A DNA stretch of 58,981 nucleotides from Candidatus Aminicenantota bacterium (GCA_029938635.1 JAOZUQ010000011.1:1-58981); one strand, 5' to 3'. Positions 43,899-52,618 are shown, numbered from the stretch's first letter. The notes: a model not told the origin generated them from the sequence alone. Translations and numbers: made by a program.

Positions 43899-45177
43899 TC
43901 AAAGTGTAAAACAACAACTTGCCAAGTGGCAGAAGAAAATGTTCTGGATGATGTGGGTAACCTATGCATCCTTCTATCTCCTGAGAGTTAATATTTCTAT
44001 TGCAATGCCGGAAATAATGAAAGAGTTCTCACTCTCAAAATCGGATATGGGATTAGTGCTGAGCAGCCTCTTCCTTATGTATGCGGTAGGCCAATTCATT
44101 AACGGTCAATTGGGGGATAAGCTTAATTCAAGACTGATCATTACAATAGGCTTGCTTACCTCAGCCGGTATGAACATACTTTTTGGATTTACCGGAGGAA
44201 TAATAGGATTAATGATTGTCGTATGGGGAATTAACGGATATTTCCAGGCAATGGGTTGGGGCCCGACGGTTAAAGCAATGGCCAATTGGTTCCCGACCGG
44301 TATAAGAGGAAAGACAGCCGGCCGCCTCGGAACAAGTTATATTTTAGGAGGGGCTTTTTCCTGGCTTCTTGCAGGATTTATAGCTGAGAATCTGGGTTGG
44401 AGATATACTTTCTGGATCCCTGCAATAATTTGTATATTTATGGCTTTGCACTGGTACAAAAGAGCACGTAATGCTCCTGAAGAGATTGGATTACCGAGTG
44501 TAGAGGAACAGGAGAGCGGGGTCATTTCTTCTGAGGTCAGGGAAGATACTCATATCGGATTTAAGAACACTTTGAAGATCACTCTTTTAAATCCGTATGT
44601 CTGGTTTGCTGCTTTCGCACTATTCGGACTTAATATTGTAAGGTACGGTTTTATGTCATGGGCACCCACCTTTATGTTCGAAGTGCAGGGTGCTTCGATA
44701 TCCATGGCCGCTTACAAAGCCGTAGCATTCCCTATAGCAGGTGGTTTGGGAGCTATATTTGCAGGATGGGCTTCTGATAATATTTTCAAGAACAAACGTG
44801 CTCCAGTTGCTTTTTTCATGCTTGTCCTTCTTGGTATTTTCTGCTATATCTTCAGGATCATCCCGAATGAGAACTGGATAATGAGCCTTATATGCCTTTT
44901 ATTTATCGGCTTCTTCACCTTCGGCCCGCATATTCTGCTCGTTGCTGCACTCCCCGCAGACCTTGGGTCCCGTAAAGCAGCTTCATCAGTGACCGGTTTT
45001 ATTGATGCCATGGGATATCTCGGAGCCAGTTTGACAGGAATCGGGACCGGAATTCTGATTGAAAAATTCAGCTGGAATGCCGCTTTTTATTTCTGGATAT
45101 TCGGTGCCTTCTTTGCTGCGGTTATGGTTTTACTTATCTGGATCCTGAAAGATAAAAAAAGTATACAAGCTGCATGA
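43882..45177 (+). CDS. OPA-family MFS transporter (organophosphate:phosphate antiporter-like)
   Basis: A 431-residue transporter with about 12 membrane helices. Start ATG 43882 follows GGAGGAAACA; the longer frame starting at 43807 has no such signal. MFWMMWVTYASFYLLRVNIS and NGYFQAMGWGPTVKAMANWF match GlpT/UhpT-type proteins. It probably imports a sugar phosphate or glycerol 3-phosphate in exchange for phosphate. Overlap with the nucleotidyltransferase gene suggests that the imported substrate is then activated. The substrate is unproven. Confidence 0.8.
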   Translation: MKKKIDQSVKQQLAKWQKKMFWMMWVTYASFYLLRVNISIAMPEIMKEFSLSKSDMGLVLSSLFLMYAVGQFINGQLGDKLNSRLIITIGLLTSAGMNILFGFTGGIIGLMIVVWGINGYFQAMGWGPTVKAMANWFPTGIRGKTAGRLGTSYILGGAFSWLLAGFIAENLGWRYTFWIPAIICIFMALHWYKRARNAPEEIGLPSVEEQESGVISSEVREDTHIGFKNTLKITLLNPYVWFAAFALFGLNIVRYGFMSWAPTFMFEVQGASISMAAYKAVAFPIAGGLGAIFAGWASDNIFKNKRAPVAFFMLVLLGIFCYIFRIIPNENWIMSLICLLFIGFFTFGPHILLVAALPADLGSRKAASSVTGFIDAMGYLGASLTGIGTGILIEKFSWNAAFYFWIFGAFFAAVMVLLIWILKDKKSIQAA

Positions 45178-45189
45178 AATAAAAGAATT

Positions 45190-45218
45190 GGGCGGTTCAT
45201 AGCCTCCCTTTTTTTTAT
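45190..45218 (+). terminator. rho-independent terminator after the transporter
   Basis: GGGCGG, a short loop and CCTCCC followed by eight T (one stem mismatch). It closely resembles the terminator at 49372-49400, and both are followed by the same ATCTAATAAT. Confidence 0.75.
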
Positions 45219-45362
45219 CTAATAATTTATCCCGGCAGATTTTACATTTAATGAACCATCCTTAAGGAATTTCTCTATGCTATTGTTTGGAACATTCATG
45301 CTTCGGTAATTTAGTATTGTTTCGGATTCAGCCCAAGCTGCTTTCTCTTCGCCAAGGTAGAA
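45219..45362 (-). pseudogene. relic of a small protein gene 3' end
   Basis: An open stretch of 47 codons between stops on the minus strand, ending NVKSAGINY-stop. The zinc-ribbon protein encoded at 49403-49645 ends NVKAAGIDY-stop. The last 33 bases of the two loci match at 28 positions, and the match continues into the adjacent terminators. The upstream part (FYLGEEKAAWAESETILNY) is not like the zinc-ribbon protein and has no start signal. It is best read as a duplicated or decayed gene end. Confidence 0.5.
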
Positions 45363-45496
45363 TCACCAGTTCTATATAGAGTGTGACGAATTCACCTAGT
45401 CGTACTTCGAACCTCGAATTTGAGAAATTATATTTTAATCTTTTACCAAATCCAAAATTATTTTTAATTTTCTTGTCAACATTTCCGAAATGAATT

Positions 45497-46072
45497 ATGT
45501 CTATATATATGGAAGAAAGAATTGGCCGGATCGTAGATCTGGCAAAATCGGGCAATAGCAATGCTATGAGAACTTTATACGACATGAACAGACAAAAAAT
45601 AATGAATCTCGCTCTTAAGTACACCGGCAACAGGGAAGACGCCGAAGAGATACTTCACAACACGTTCATCACTGCATTCTCCGCATTGCATAAAAACAAA
45701 CTGAAGGACTCTCAGAAATTTCACTCCTGGTTATACAGGATAGGAATGAACTCATCTATAGACTTCCTCAGGAGAGAGAAAAAGCACAGGTACACTGATA
45801 TTGACGAAAGGAATCTCCGGGATAAAAGTAAATCGGGTATTGATCCGGAAGAAGAGATCATTAACAAAGAGAAAAGTGAAAAGATCACAAAAGCAATATC
45901 AACCCTGGCACCGAGACAGAGAATGATATTTACACTGAAACATCATCAGCAGATGAAGATCAGGGAGATCGCTGATTCGCTTGGATGTAGCGAAGGAAAT
46001 GTAAAAACCCAGCTTTTCAGGGCCGTCAGGACTATCAGAAGTGAACTGAAAATATCACTTATGGAGGAATAA
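45497..46072 (+). CDS. ECF-type RNA polymerase sigma factor 1
   Basis: A 191-residue sigma-70 family factor of the ECF class. Region 2 contains YTGNREDAEEILHNTFITAF and HSWLYRIGMNSSIDFLRR. Region 4 contains LAPRQRMIFTLKHHQQMKIREIADSLGCSEGNVKTQLFRA. No strong ribosome site precedes the ATG at 45497; a second ATG at 45509 is possible. The gene lies 2 bases before a zinc anti-sigma gene and heads a cluster with two HEAT-repeat exoproteins, so it probably controls envelope functions. The gap 45178-45496 holds a terminator and a gene relic. Confidence 0.9.
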   Translation: MSIYMEERIGRIVDLAKSGNSNAMRTLYDMNRQKIMNLALKYTGNREDAEEILHNTFITAFSALHKNKLKDSQKFHSWLYRIGMNSSIDFLRREKKHRYTDIDERNLRDKSKSGIDPEEEIINKEKSEKITKAISTLAPRQRMIFTLKHHQQMKIREIADSLGCSEGNVKTQLFRAVRTIRSELKISLMEE

Positions 46073-46074
46073 TC

Positions 46075-46800
46075 ATGAAATGTAAACACTATGAAAATAA
46101 TATAATCCTTTTTTTATATAACGAACTTTCTGAGAAAGAAGAGAAAATTTTGAATAACCATTTAACTGCATGTGAACATTGCAGGGAATTTCTGGAAGAG
46201 AACAAGAAAATGTTTTCCAATATTTCAGACTCAGTTCCGGCTGAATTCGACCCCGCCTGGGATAAATACTGGACGGAAATAAACAGTGAAATTAACAGAA
46301 CAAAAAAGGAAAAATTTTCACTATTCCCTTTCAACTCAAAACCTCTTTCATTTGCAATGTCCATCATCATACTGGTTGCAGGAATACTGATCGGAAGATT
46401 TTTTATGTCATCTCCTCAGGGCGAGAGCCCGATCTTGAAGAGAAAAAGCAGCAATCTTTTATATGTAAAAGATTACTTTGAAGATGTTAAACCTGTAATG
46501 CTCGACTATGCCAACTATACAATCCCGATGAACAACGGAAATGGCGGCCCGGTTGATAAAAAGATCATCAGAAAGATGCTGGATGATACAAGGCTTTTGA
46601 AAAGGCATGTATCTCCGGATAATAGCCCCTATCTTGCTACACTATTGGAGGAGCTGGAGCTAATCCTTACAGAGATAAAAAATGTTACACCCGGAGAAAA
46701 AGATTCCATGAGATCCCTTCAGGAATTGATCAGAGAGAAGGATATTCCGCTGAAAATAGATCTATTTAAAAATAAAGTAAAAAGATCCCGACGGATCTGA
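46075..46800 (+). CDS. zinc-finger anti-sigma factor with membrane helix
   Basis: A 241-residue protein. The cytosolic N-terminus has the ZAS motif H-x3-C-x2-C (HLTACEHC, about residues 29-36). One membrane helix at about 91-110 (SFAMSIIILVAGILIGRFFM) is followed by a helical extracytoplasmic domain. It would bind the sigma factor encoded 2 bases upstream and release it on an envelope signal. The extracytoplasmic part has no recognised sensor domain. Confidence 0.8.
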   Translation: MKCKHYENNIILFLYNELSEKEEKILNNHLTACEHCREFLEENKKMFSNISDSVPAEFDPAWDKYWTEINSEINRTKKEKFSLFPFNSKPLSFAMSIIILVAGILIGRFFMSSPQGESPILKRKSSNLLYVKDYFEDVKPVMLDYANYTIPMNNGNGGPVDKKIIRKMLDDTRLLKRHVSPDNSPYLATLLEELELILTEIKNVTPGEKDSMRSLQELIREKDIPLKIDLFKNKVKRSRRI

Positions 46801-46813
46801 AAGGAGACACAAA

Positions 46814-48232
46814 ATGAAAAAAATGATTTTAAATTTAACACGGTTATTAATGATACCTTTGCTGTTGACAGCACTGATATTTACAACATCCCTTAATTCG
46901 GCAGAGAAAAAAGATTATGACGAATTTAAAAAAGCGAAGAAGCTGATATATGAGAAAGATTGGCCAAGAGCGGTCGCAAAACTTAAAGCATTTCAAGAAA
47001 AATTCAGCAAAAGTGATTATCTTGACGATTCACTCTACTGGCTCTCATATTCTCTCTCAAAGATGGGTACTGAGATCAGTGAGAGAACTGCAAAGATCAG
47101 TTTGAACGAAGAAGCATTCGAGGGCCTGGAAGAATTGCTGGAAGGATTTGAAAGCAGTTCATGGGTCGAAGATGCAAAGATCCTCAGAATGGAGATCGCT
47201 GAATCTTTATCGGGGCTTGGAAACAGGAAATACAGGAAGTATCTGCGAAGTGGTGCCGCAGCTGATGCTGATAAAGAAGGAAACGTAAAGATGTGGGCCC
47301 TTGATGCATTGCTCCAGATGGATGGAGATAAAGCACTTCCGATCCTGAAAAAAATAATTAAGAGCAATAAAAATGAAAATATGAGAGAGAAAGCACTCTT
47401 TATCATTAGCCAGCATGATGACAAATCGATTATTCCTGTACTGATAGATGCAGCAAAAAATGACAAGAGTCTCAAAGTCAGAGAAAAAGCCGTATTCTGG
47501 TTGGGGCAAATGGAATCTGAAGATAGCAATAAAGCTATCATCAATATGTATGACAATGAAAAGAATCTCCAACTTAAGAAAAAGCTTATTTTCTCACTCT
47601 CTCAAAACGATTCGAAAGCTTCTGTTAATAAACTTGTATCCATAGCAAAAAATGAGAAGAACTATGAACTGAAAAAAAGTGCAGCATTCTGGGTAGGGCA
47701 GATGGATAATGATGATACAGTAGAACTTCTCTTTGATATATACAAAAAAACATCTGATGTTAAATTCAAAAGAGATCTGGTATTTTCAATATCACAGGTA
47801 GATTCAGATGATGCCGTAAAGAAACTTGTTTATATCTCTCAGAACGACAAGGATCCTGAAGTAAGAGGGAAAGCAATATTCTGGATAGGTCAACATGATT
47901 CAGTCAAAAGTATAAAATATCTTCTTGATATCTACAGAAAAGAAACCGATCAGAAGTTGAAGGAGAAAATTCTCTTCAGCATCGGGCAATCAGATTCCAA
48001 GAAAAGCACTGCTTTCCTCATTGATATTTACAAAAAAGAGAAAACCAGAAAATTAAAAGAGAAGATAATATTCAATCTGGCACAAACCGATTCAAAGGAA
48101 GCTGTGAAATTCATAGTTCACCTTGCAAAAAATGAGAAAGATCCGGAATTGAGAAAGAAAGCAATATTCTGGCTCGGTCAGTCAGACAGTGATGAAGCTG
48201 TTGAGATACTCAAAGATATCATAAATGAGTAA
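46814..48232 (+). CDS. secreted HEAT-repeat protein with TPR-like N-terminus
   Basis: A 472-residue exported protein (signal peptide to about residue 30). An N-terminal helical part (FKKAKKLIYEKDWPRAVAKLKAF) is TPR/YbgF-like. It is followed by about nine 32-residue HEAT-type repeats. Repeats alternate between an FW(L/V/I)GQ and an FS(L/I)(S/G)Q form, giving a 64-residue (192-bp) double unit: the FW codons fall at 47495, 47687 and 47879. HEAT solenoids bind other proteins. It sits 13 bases behind the anti-sigma gene and may be its extracytoplasmic partner or the regulon's effector. Confidence 0.8.
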   Translation: MKKMILNLTRLLMIPLLLTALIFTTSLNSAEKKDYDEFKKAKKLIYEKDWPRAVAKLKAFQEKFSKSDYLDDSLYWLSYSLSKMGTEISERTAKISLNEEAFEGLEELLEGFESSSWVEDAKILRMEIAESLSGLGNRKYRKYLRSGAAADADKEGNVKMWALDALLQMDGDKALPILKKIIKSNKNENMREKALFIISQHDDKSIIPVLIDAAKNDKSLKVREKAVFWLGQMESEDSNKAIINMYDNEKNLQLKKKLIFSLSQNDSKASVNKLVSIAKNEKNYELKKSAAFWVGQMDNDDTVELLFDIYKKTSDVKFKRDLVFSISQVDSDDAVKKLVYISQNDKDPEVRGKAIFWIGQHDSVKSIKYLLDIYRKETDQKLKEKILFSIGQSDSKKSTAFLIDIYKKEKTRKLKEKIIFNLAQTDSKEAVKFIVHLAKNEKDPELRKKAIFWLGQSDSDEAVEILKDIINE

Positions 48233-48256
48233 GAGAAAAGGGTTTCAGGAGAAAAA

Positions 48257-49357
48257 ATGAAAACACTAAAAACGATCATAAAGATCTTTCTGATAATTAT
48301 CTTCCTTATCTCGGAGATGTTGTCAGGGGCAGTATCAGGCCTTGAGGGGAAAAATATAGTTCTGATCGATGATACATCACTGAGCCTTGAACAGAGAGTT
48401 GAGAAAGCTGAGAAAGCTTTCTCGGCTAAGTTCAATAGCAACTATTTCCTTACCGGATATTATGTAAACACAAGGGGTGGGAATATGTCATTCGGTACAT
48501 TCATAACTTCATCTGAAGATCGGACATCCAGGATATCCCATGACGGTGATAGCCTCAGGATTTATCACTATATGGCTTCTGATTATGATAAAGGTGATAA
48601 TTTTAAAAAAAGGATCGCCCTTTTTCTTCATAAAAAAACAGGAAAGAAATTCCAGGTTGTAAATGCTGTTACACTAAATGGCGGGGCCAGATATAAGATA
48701 GACGGGCTTCCACTTTATCTGCTGGGAGAACCTGGAGTTGATGAAAGTTTTAACTATGTAAAAGATCTCTTTACTTCAGCTGAAAATGAAAGATCCAGGA
48801 AAAAGTTCATCTCTGTTATTGCAATTCATGACCATAAAGACACCTCCCGCTTTCTTTATGATACTGCTTCGGGAGATCTTGGAATAGAGCTGAGAAAAAC
48901 AGCGATCTTCTGGCTCGGAGCTGTAAAATCAGAAAAGAGTTATATCTATCTTAAAAAACTTTCTGATTCTGCTACTGAACAAAAGATAATAAAATCTCTT
49001 ATCTTTGCATTCTATACTCTGGACTCAGGAAAGGGAAACAAGGAGTTAATCAGGATAGCAAAAGGGGATATCCCCTCTTCAGCAAGAAAAGATGCGATCT
49101 TCTGGCTGGGACAAAGAGCATCTAAAGAGGGGATCGATACACTCAGGGATGTTCTTCTTAATGATGAAGAGAGTGAGATAAGAAATTCGGCCGTATTTGC
49201 GATCAGCCAGCTTGACGATGATAAGTCCATCCCGATCCTGATCGATATAGTAAGGAACAATAAAAACTCTAAGATAAAAAAGAAAGCAATGTTCTGGCTG
49301 GGCCAGAAGGATGATAAAAGAGTTATTGATCTATTCGAAAGTATTCTTTTAAAATAG
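48257..49357 (+). CDS. secreted HEAT-repeat protein 2
   Basis: A 366-residue exported protein (signal peptide about 1-30). The N-terminal half is a domain of unknown fold. From about residue 180 come HEAT repeats of the same 32-residue period, again alternating FWLG-type and FA-type units (IFWLGAV, IFAFYTL, IFWLGQ, VFAISQ, MFWLGQ). It is a paralogue of the preceding protein in its C-terminal half, 24 bases downstream. A strong terminator ends the operon. Confidence 0.75.
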   Translation: MKTLKTIIKIFLIIIFLISEMLSGAVSGLEGKNIVLIDDTSLSLEQRVEKAEKAFSAKFNSNYFLTGYYVNTRGGNMSFGTFITSSEDRTSRISHDGDSLRIYHYMASDYDKGDNFKKRIALFLHKKTGKKFQVVNAVTLNGGARYKIDGLPLYLLGEPGVDESFNYVKDLFTSAENERSRKKFISVIAIHDHKDTSRFLYDTASGDLGIELRKTAIFWLGAVKSEKSYIYLKKLSDSATEQKIIKSLIFAFYTLDSGKGNKELIRIAKGDIPSSARKDAIFWLGQRASKEGIDTLRDVLLNDEESEIRNSAVFAISQLDDDKSIPILIDIVRNNKNSKIKKKAMFWLGQKDDKRVIDLFESILLK

Positions 49358-49371
49358 CACGACTCCATAGA

Positions 49372-49400
49372 GGGCGGCCTGCCAGCCGCCCTTTTTTTTT
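49372..49400 (+). terminator. rho-independent terminator of the ECF1/HEAT operon
   Basis: GGGCGGC (49372-49378), loop CTGCCA, GCCGCCC (49385-49391) and nine T. Confidence 0.9.
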
Positions 49401-49402
49401 AT

Positions 49403-49645
49403 CTAATAATCGATCCCGGCTGCTTTAACATTTGCTGGATCGAATGCACTGCATGGAGTTACAGCATAAACCATATTACATTCAGGACACTTGTCTTCGA
49501 ATGTCTCCATTTCAAAATCTGTTTCACAATTTTCACATTTAATATTCAATGGCATCGGCATCATTTGTATATTGAATCCCATCATCCTGACCTTATCCGC
49601 CATCTGTTTACCACTATCAAAACTTCCTGAACATCCATCATGCAT
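49403..49645 (-). CDS. small zinc-ribbon (two CxxC) protein
   Basis: An 80-residue protein with C37-x2-C40 (KCENC) and C53-x2-C56 (KCPEC), a rubredoxin-like or zinc-ribbon knuckle pair. There are extra cysteines near each end (DGCSG, TPCSAF), and the tail is NVKAAGIDY. Its start overlaps the ABC ATPase gene by 8 bases, making it the last gene of the four-gene operon. It is a candidate metal or cluster carrier for that system. A copy of its 3' end and terminator lies near 45219. Confidence 0.7.
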   Translation of the reverse strand: MHDGCSGSFDSGKQMADKVRMMGFNIQMMPMPLNIKCENCETDFEMETFEDKCPECNMVYAVTPCSAFDPANVKAAGIDY

Positions 49646-50678
49646 TTTTATTCTCCTTCATCAGATCTTCCGAAGATAATAATTCTCCGTATCTTAGTTT
49701 TTTCCTCATCCCCTGGACAACCGAGTCCATTTTCTCCAGGCCGGATAAAATATCTTTCTCCTCATCAGATGTCTTTATAAGTTTCTTAATCCCACCGTTA
49801 TTGATCACTATCCTCTTGTCCCCCATCAGGGCAAGGAGAGGATCGTGAGTTGCCATAAGGACTATCTTCTCTTCTCCTACAAGGAGCTGAAGTGCTTTCT
49901 TCCTATCGATCCCGGCATTCTCGATCTCATCAATCAATACGATCGGAGAACTGCTTAATATTGCAGTATCGGCTATCATCAGGGCCCTTGACTGGCCACC
50001 ACTGAGGCTTGTGACCGGGGTATCCGGATCAAACTTTTCTCCTGCAAGCTTATTGGCCTCATTAATTATCTTATCGATCACAGATTGTTCTTCTTCAACC
50101 ATTCTGCTCTTTGCATGGAGCTCGAGAAATTCCTTCACTGTCAGGTCCATCACAAAATTCATATTCTGAGACAACTGGGCAACAAGTTTGTTGCTTGAGG
50201 AAAATCTCCATTTTTTGTCGGGTAATTCATCATTGATCAGAATTTTTCTCATTGTGGGGGTATCTTCCTGGGCAGTCCACTCAATATCGGCCAGCAGCCT
50301 GCTCTTTCCCGATCCGGTCGGTCCTACTATCGAAATAATCTCACTTTTATTTATCTCGATCGGATCAAAATTTTCATCCTCCCCGGTTTTATTCCTACCT
50401 GGAAGAATTGTAAGTTTTGCTACACCATTATTCCCGTCTTCTCCCAGGAATTCGATCATCTGGTCAATATAATCGGAGATATTAGTTGTAAGTTTTTCAA
50501 CATCAAGAGCTTTGTCTTCAAGCTCATCTTCATCGATCGTACTTAATAGTTCACTAATTGTCAGGTCAGCCTTACCCTCAATATTGATCAGGTTATCTTC
50601 AAAAAAAGTAGTAAGAAATGGATAGAGCTCAAGCAATTGAGAGATCTTCCTCGCCTTTAGTCTTTTTCCATTCTTCAT
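49638..50678 (-). CDS. ABC-type ATPase with DUF1858-like N-terminus, no permease
   Basis: A 346-residue ATPase. The N-terminus (about 8-50, ISQLLELYPFLTTFFEDN) resembles the DUF1858 module also seen in the binding-protein-like protein of this operon. The ABC core has Walker A GPTGSGKS, signature LSGGQSRAL, Walker B IVLIDEIENAG and a switch His in MATHDPLLAL. There is no membrane domain here, and no permease gene lies beside it. It overlaps the GTPase gene by 4 bases. Soluble ABC ATPases often remodel protein complexes; a metallocluster-insertion role is inference. Confidence 0.75.
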   Translation of the reverse strand: MKNGKRLKARKISQLLELYPFLTTFFEDNLINIEGKADLTISELLSTIDEDELEDKALDVEKLTTNISDYIDQMIEFLGEDGNNGVAKLTILPGRNKTGEDENFDPIEINKSEIISIVGPTGSGKSRLLADIEWTAQEDTPTMRKILINDELPDKKWRFSSSNKLVAQLSQNMNFVMDLTVKEFLELHAKSRMVEEEQSVIDKIINEANKLAGEKFDPDTPVTSLSGGQSRALMIADTAILSSSPIVLIDEIENAGIDRKKALQLLVGEEKIVLMATHDPLLALMGDKRIVINNGGIKKLIKTSDEEKDILSGLEKMDSVVQGMRKKLRYGELLSSEDLMKENKNA

Positions 50679-51379
50679 TTTTGCCCTTTCCCGTTCATAT
50701 CTATTTTTCTGACATTCCCCATCTGATAAGATTCACCTATCCTTGTTTCACCAAGACAATAGGAACATAAGGCCGCAGGCATTGAAAACCGTAGTTTTTT
50801 GCCCTTCAGGCTGTCGATCTTCTCTTCTTTTTCATATAGCAGGGTTGACAGTTCAAAAGCGCCTTGCCCGTTAAGTCCGTTAACATGCATTACAATGGCT
50901 CCGGGATTAACCATGTTTACCCGTGAGGCAAAAACTTCCCTTTCAGCCTGTGACACAATATCACCTTTAGTTATAATTGCAATATCAGCCATCTTCAACA
51001 TGGGCCCGATCTTTTTAGGTGTATTTATACCACTGAGGTTGTCCAGGACACATATTGCCTTTATCTCTTTTATGTATGGAGAACACCTGTTACAAAGCCC
51101 GGCACTTTCAGTGATCAGCAGGTCAAGCCCCTCTCCCTTCCCCCACTCAACAACCTCTTCAATATTACTTACAAAATAGTGATCAGGGCACAATGCTCCG
51201 GACAGCCCCTTTCTTACAGGAACTCCCGCTTTCTCATACAGGATATCATCATCTGTTGACAATGCATCAAATTTAACAACTCCGACTTTTAATCCTCTCT
51301 CCTTTAATGCCTTGATGGTTTTAAGGATAACAGAGGTCTTTCCAGATGAAGGCGGCCCGGAAAATGTTACAAGGTTCAT
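50675..51379 (-). CDS. HypB/UreG-like GTPase with CxxC motifs
   Basis: A 234-residue SIMIBI-class GTPase. Walker A is SGPPSSGKTS (6-15). The G3-like segment LLITESAGLCNRC contains a CxxC. ADIAIITKGD is G4-like. A second CxxC (CSYC) lies near the C-terminus. HypB, UreG and CobW relatives deliver nickel or other metals to enzymes. The gene directly abuts the binding-protein-like gene and overlaps the ABC ATPase gene by 4 bases. The target enzyme is not in this window. Confidence 0.75.
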   Translation of the reverse strand: MNLVTFSGPPSSGKTSVILKTIKALKERGLKVGVVKFDALSTDDDILYEKAGVPVRKGLSGALCPDHYFVSNIEEVVEWGKGEGLDLLITESAGLCNRCSPYIKEIKAICVLDNLSGINTPKKIGPMLKMADIAIITKGDIVSQAEREVFASRVNMVNPGAIVMHVNGLNGQGAFELSTLLYEKEEKIDSLKGKKLRFSMPAALCSYCLGETRIGESYQMGNVRKIDMNGKGQK

Positions 51380-52618
51380 CTATCCCTCCCCTATGGAATT
51401 ATTGAAAATATTTTCACATTTGCTTAAAAGTGCAGCTATATCATTTGAATATATATAATCCCAACCGATCCACATAAATTTGTTCCCGTCAGGGATCCTG
51501 TTATCGATTTCAGGATTCGTACTCGGGAACAATCCCCGGTGCGATAATATTTCACCTACCTCTACAGATGCGAAGAAATCTACCAGAGGTTTGAGTTTTT
51601 TCTGTTTTTCTATCTTTGAAAGCATGAATATAGGGCTGATTATCGAACCATCTTCAGGCCATACTGCTACCATCGGGCCATCTCCTTTTGTCATTTTTGT
51701 GAAAAAATAGGGCATTATTGTAACAGCAGGGCGATTAGTCTTCTTCTTTTCCGATTTAACCATCTCGGCCGGGTGCAGACTTTCGAGGAGGCTTTTCCCA
51801 AGTTTTGAAACAGCATCTTCTCCATATTTTTTATAAATATTCAATAATATCGCATTGAAAAGATCAAAATCTCCGATGGGAAGACTCACACTATTTTCAA
51901 ATTCCGGATTCAGAATATCTTCCCAACTTCTCGGCATCTCTCTTCCGTTTAATTCATTTTTATTTACAAGAAAAACTGCAGGGACAACACTTATCATCGA
52001 ATAATGTCCTTTCGGGTCCTTCAGGTCGATCTCATCATTATCAAACATTGAATTAAGCTTATTGAATCCGGTTAGATCCTTGAACACTCCCTTTTTTTTG
52101 AATTTTCCCATCAATTTTTCATCAAAGAAAAGATCAAAACCGGCTGAAATGAAAAGATCTGAAAGATTTTTCTCGTCCTCTTCCTTAACAAGAATATCTT
52201 TTAGCCAATCAAGCCCCATGGAAGCAGCTTTTAATTGATACTGGATCTCATAATCATGATCTTTTTTATACTCTTCTATAAACTCTTCCAACGATTCTGT
52301 AAGAGGTATTCTGACCGGGCATGGAAGAAGCCCCTCGATTTTAAGAGTATCGGCTCTGTTTTTATCTATTGTTGATTCGGGATCAAGGAGACTCCCATCC
52401 CTCTTCTGCTCAATCGCATCAATAAGCAATTCATTAAATGTTTCAAGGTTGATCTTCTTAAAGAACAGAGCATTCTTTAATGTCACCGATTTTCCGAATT
52501 TTTCTCTCTTATCTTCTTCACCGATCTGGGGGAATCCTTTTGAAACGAAAACAGGGATCGTCTCCGGATACTTTTCTGTAATATCGTACAATGTGTCATT
52601 TAAATTATAATATTCCAT
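51380..52618 (-). CDS. leaderless solute-binding-protein-like protein with DUF1858-like domain
   Basis: A 412-residue protein. The first ~70 residues (YDITEKYPETIPVFVSKGF, then LKNALFFKKINLETFNELL) match a DUF1858-type helical module. The rest resembles periplasmic iron/sulfate-type binding proteins (AAVFLV-like core VPAVFLVNKNEL, PRSWEDILNPEF, a late SHRGLFPSTNPEID). No signal peptide is present, so it should stay in the cytoplasm. An AAGGA ribosome site and a good promoter precede it. It heads the four-gene operon. A cytosolic binding-protein fold beside a GTPase and ABC ATPase is unusual and suggests an intracellular delivery machine. Confidence 0.7.
   Translation of the reverse strand: MEYYNLNDTLYDITEKYPETIPVFVSKGFPQIGEEDKREKFGKSVTLKNALFFKKINLETFNELLIDAIEQKRDGSLLDPESTIDKNRADTLKIEGLLPCPVRIPLTESLEEFIEEYKKDHDYEIQYQLKAASMGLDWLKDILVKEEDEKNLSDLFISAGFDLFFDEKLMGKFKKKGVFKDLTGFNKLNSMFDNDEIDLKDPKGHYSMISVVPAVFLVNKNELNGREMPRSWEDILNPEFENSVSLPIGDFDLFNAILLNIYKKYGEDAVSKLGKSLLESLHPAEMVKSEKKKTNRPAVTIMPYFFTKMTKGDGPMVAVWPEDGSIISPIFMLSKIEKQKKLKPLVDFFASVEVGEILSHRGLFPSTNPEIDNRIPDGNKFMWIGWDYIYSNDIAALLSKCENIFNNSIGEG

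Noticed and set aside
45328-45630. 100-codon minus-strand open frame over the ECF1 start
   Set aside because: It overlaps the well-supported ECF sigma gene, has no ribosome site and shows no family pattern.
46814-49357. CRISPR-like array from the regular 96/192-bp periodicity
   Set aside because: The periodicity comes from protein repeats in an open frame; there are no identical short repeats with spacers.
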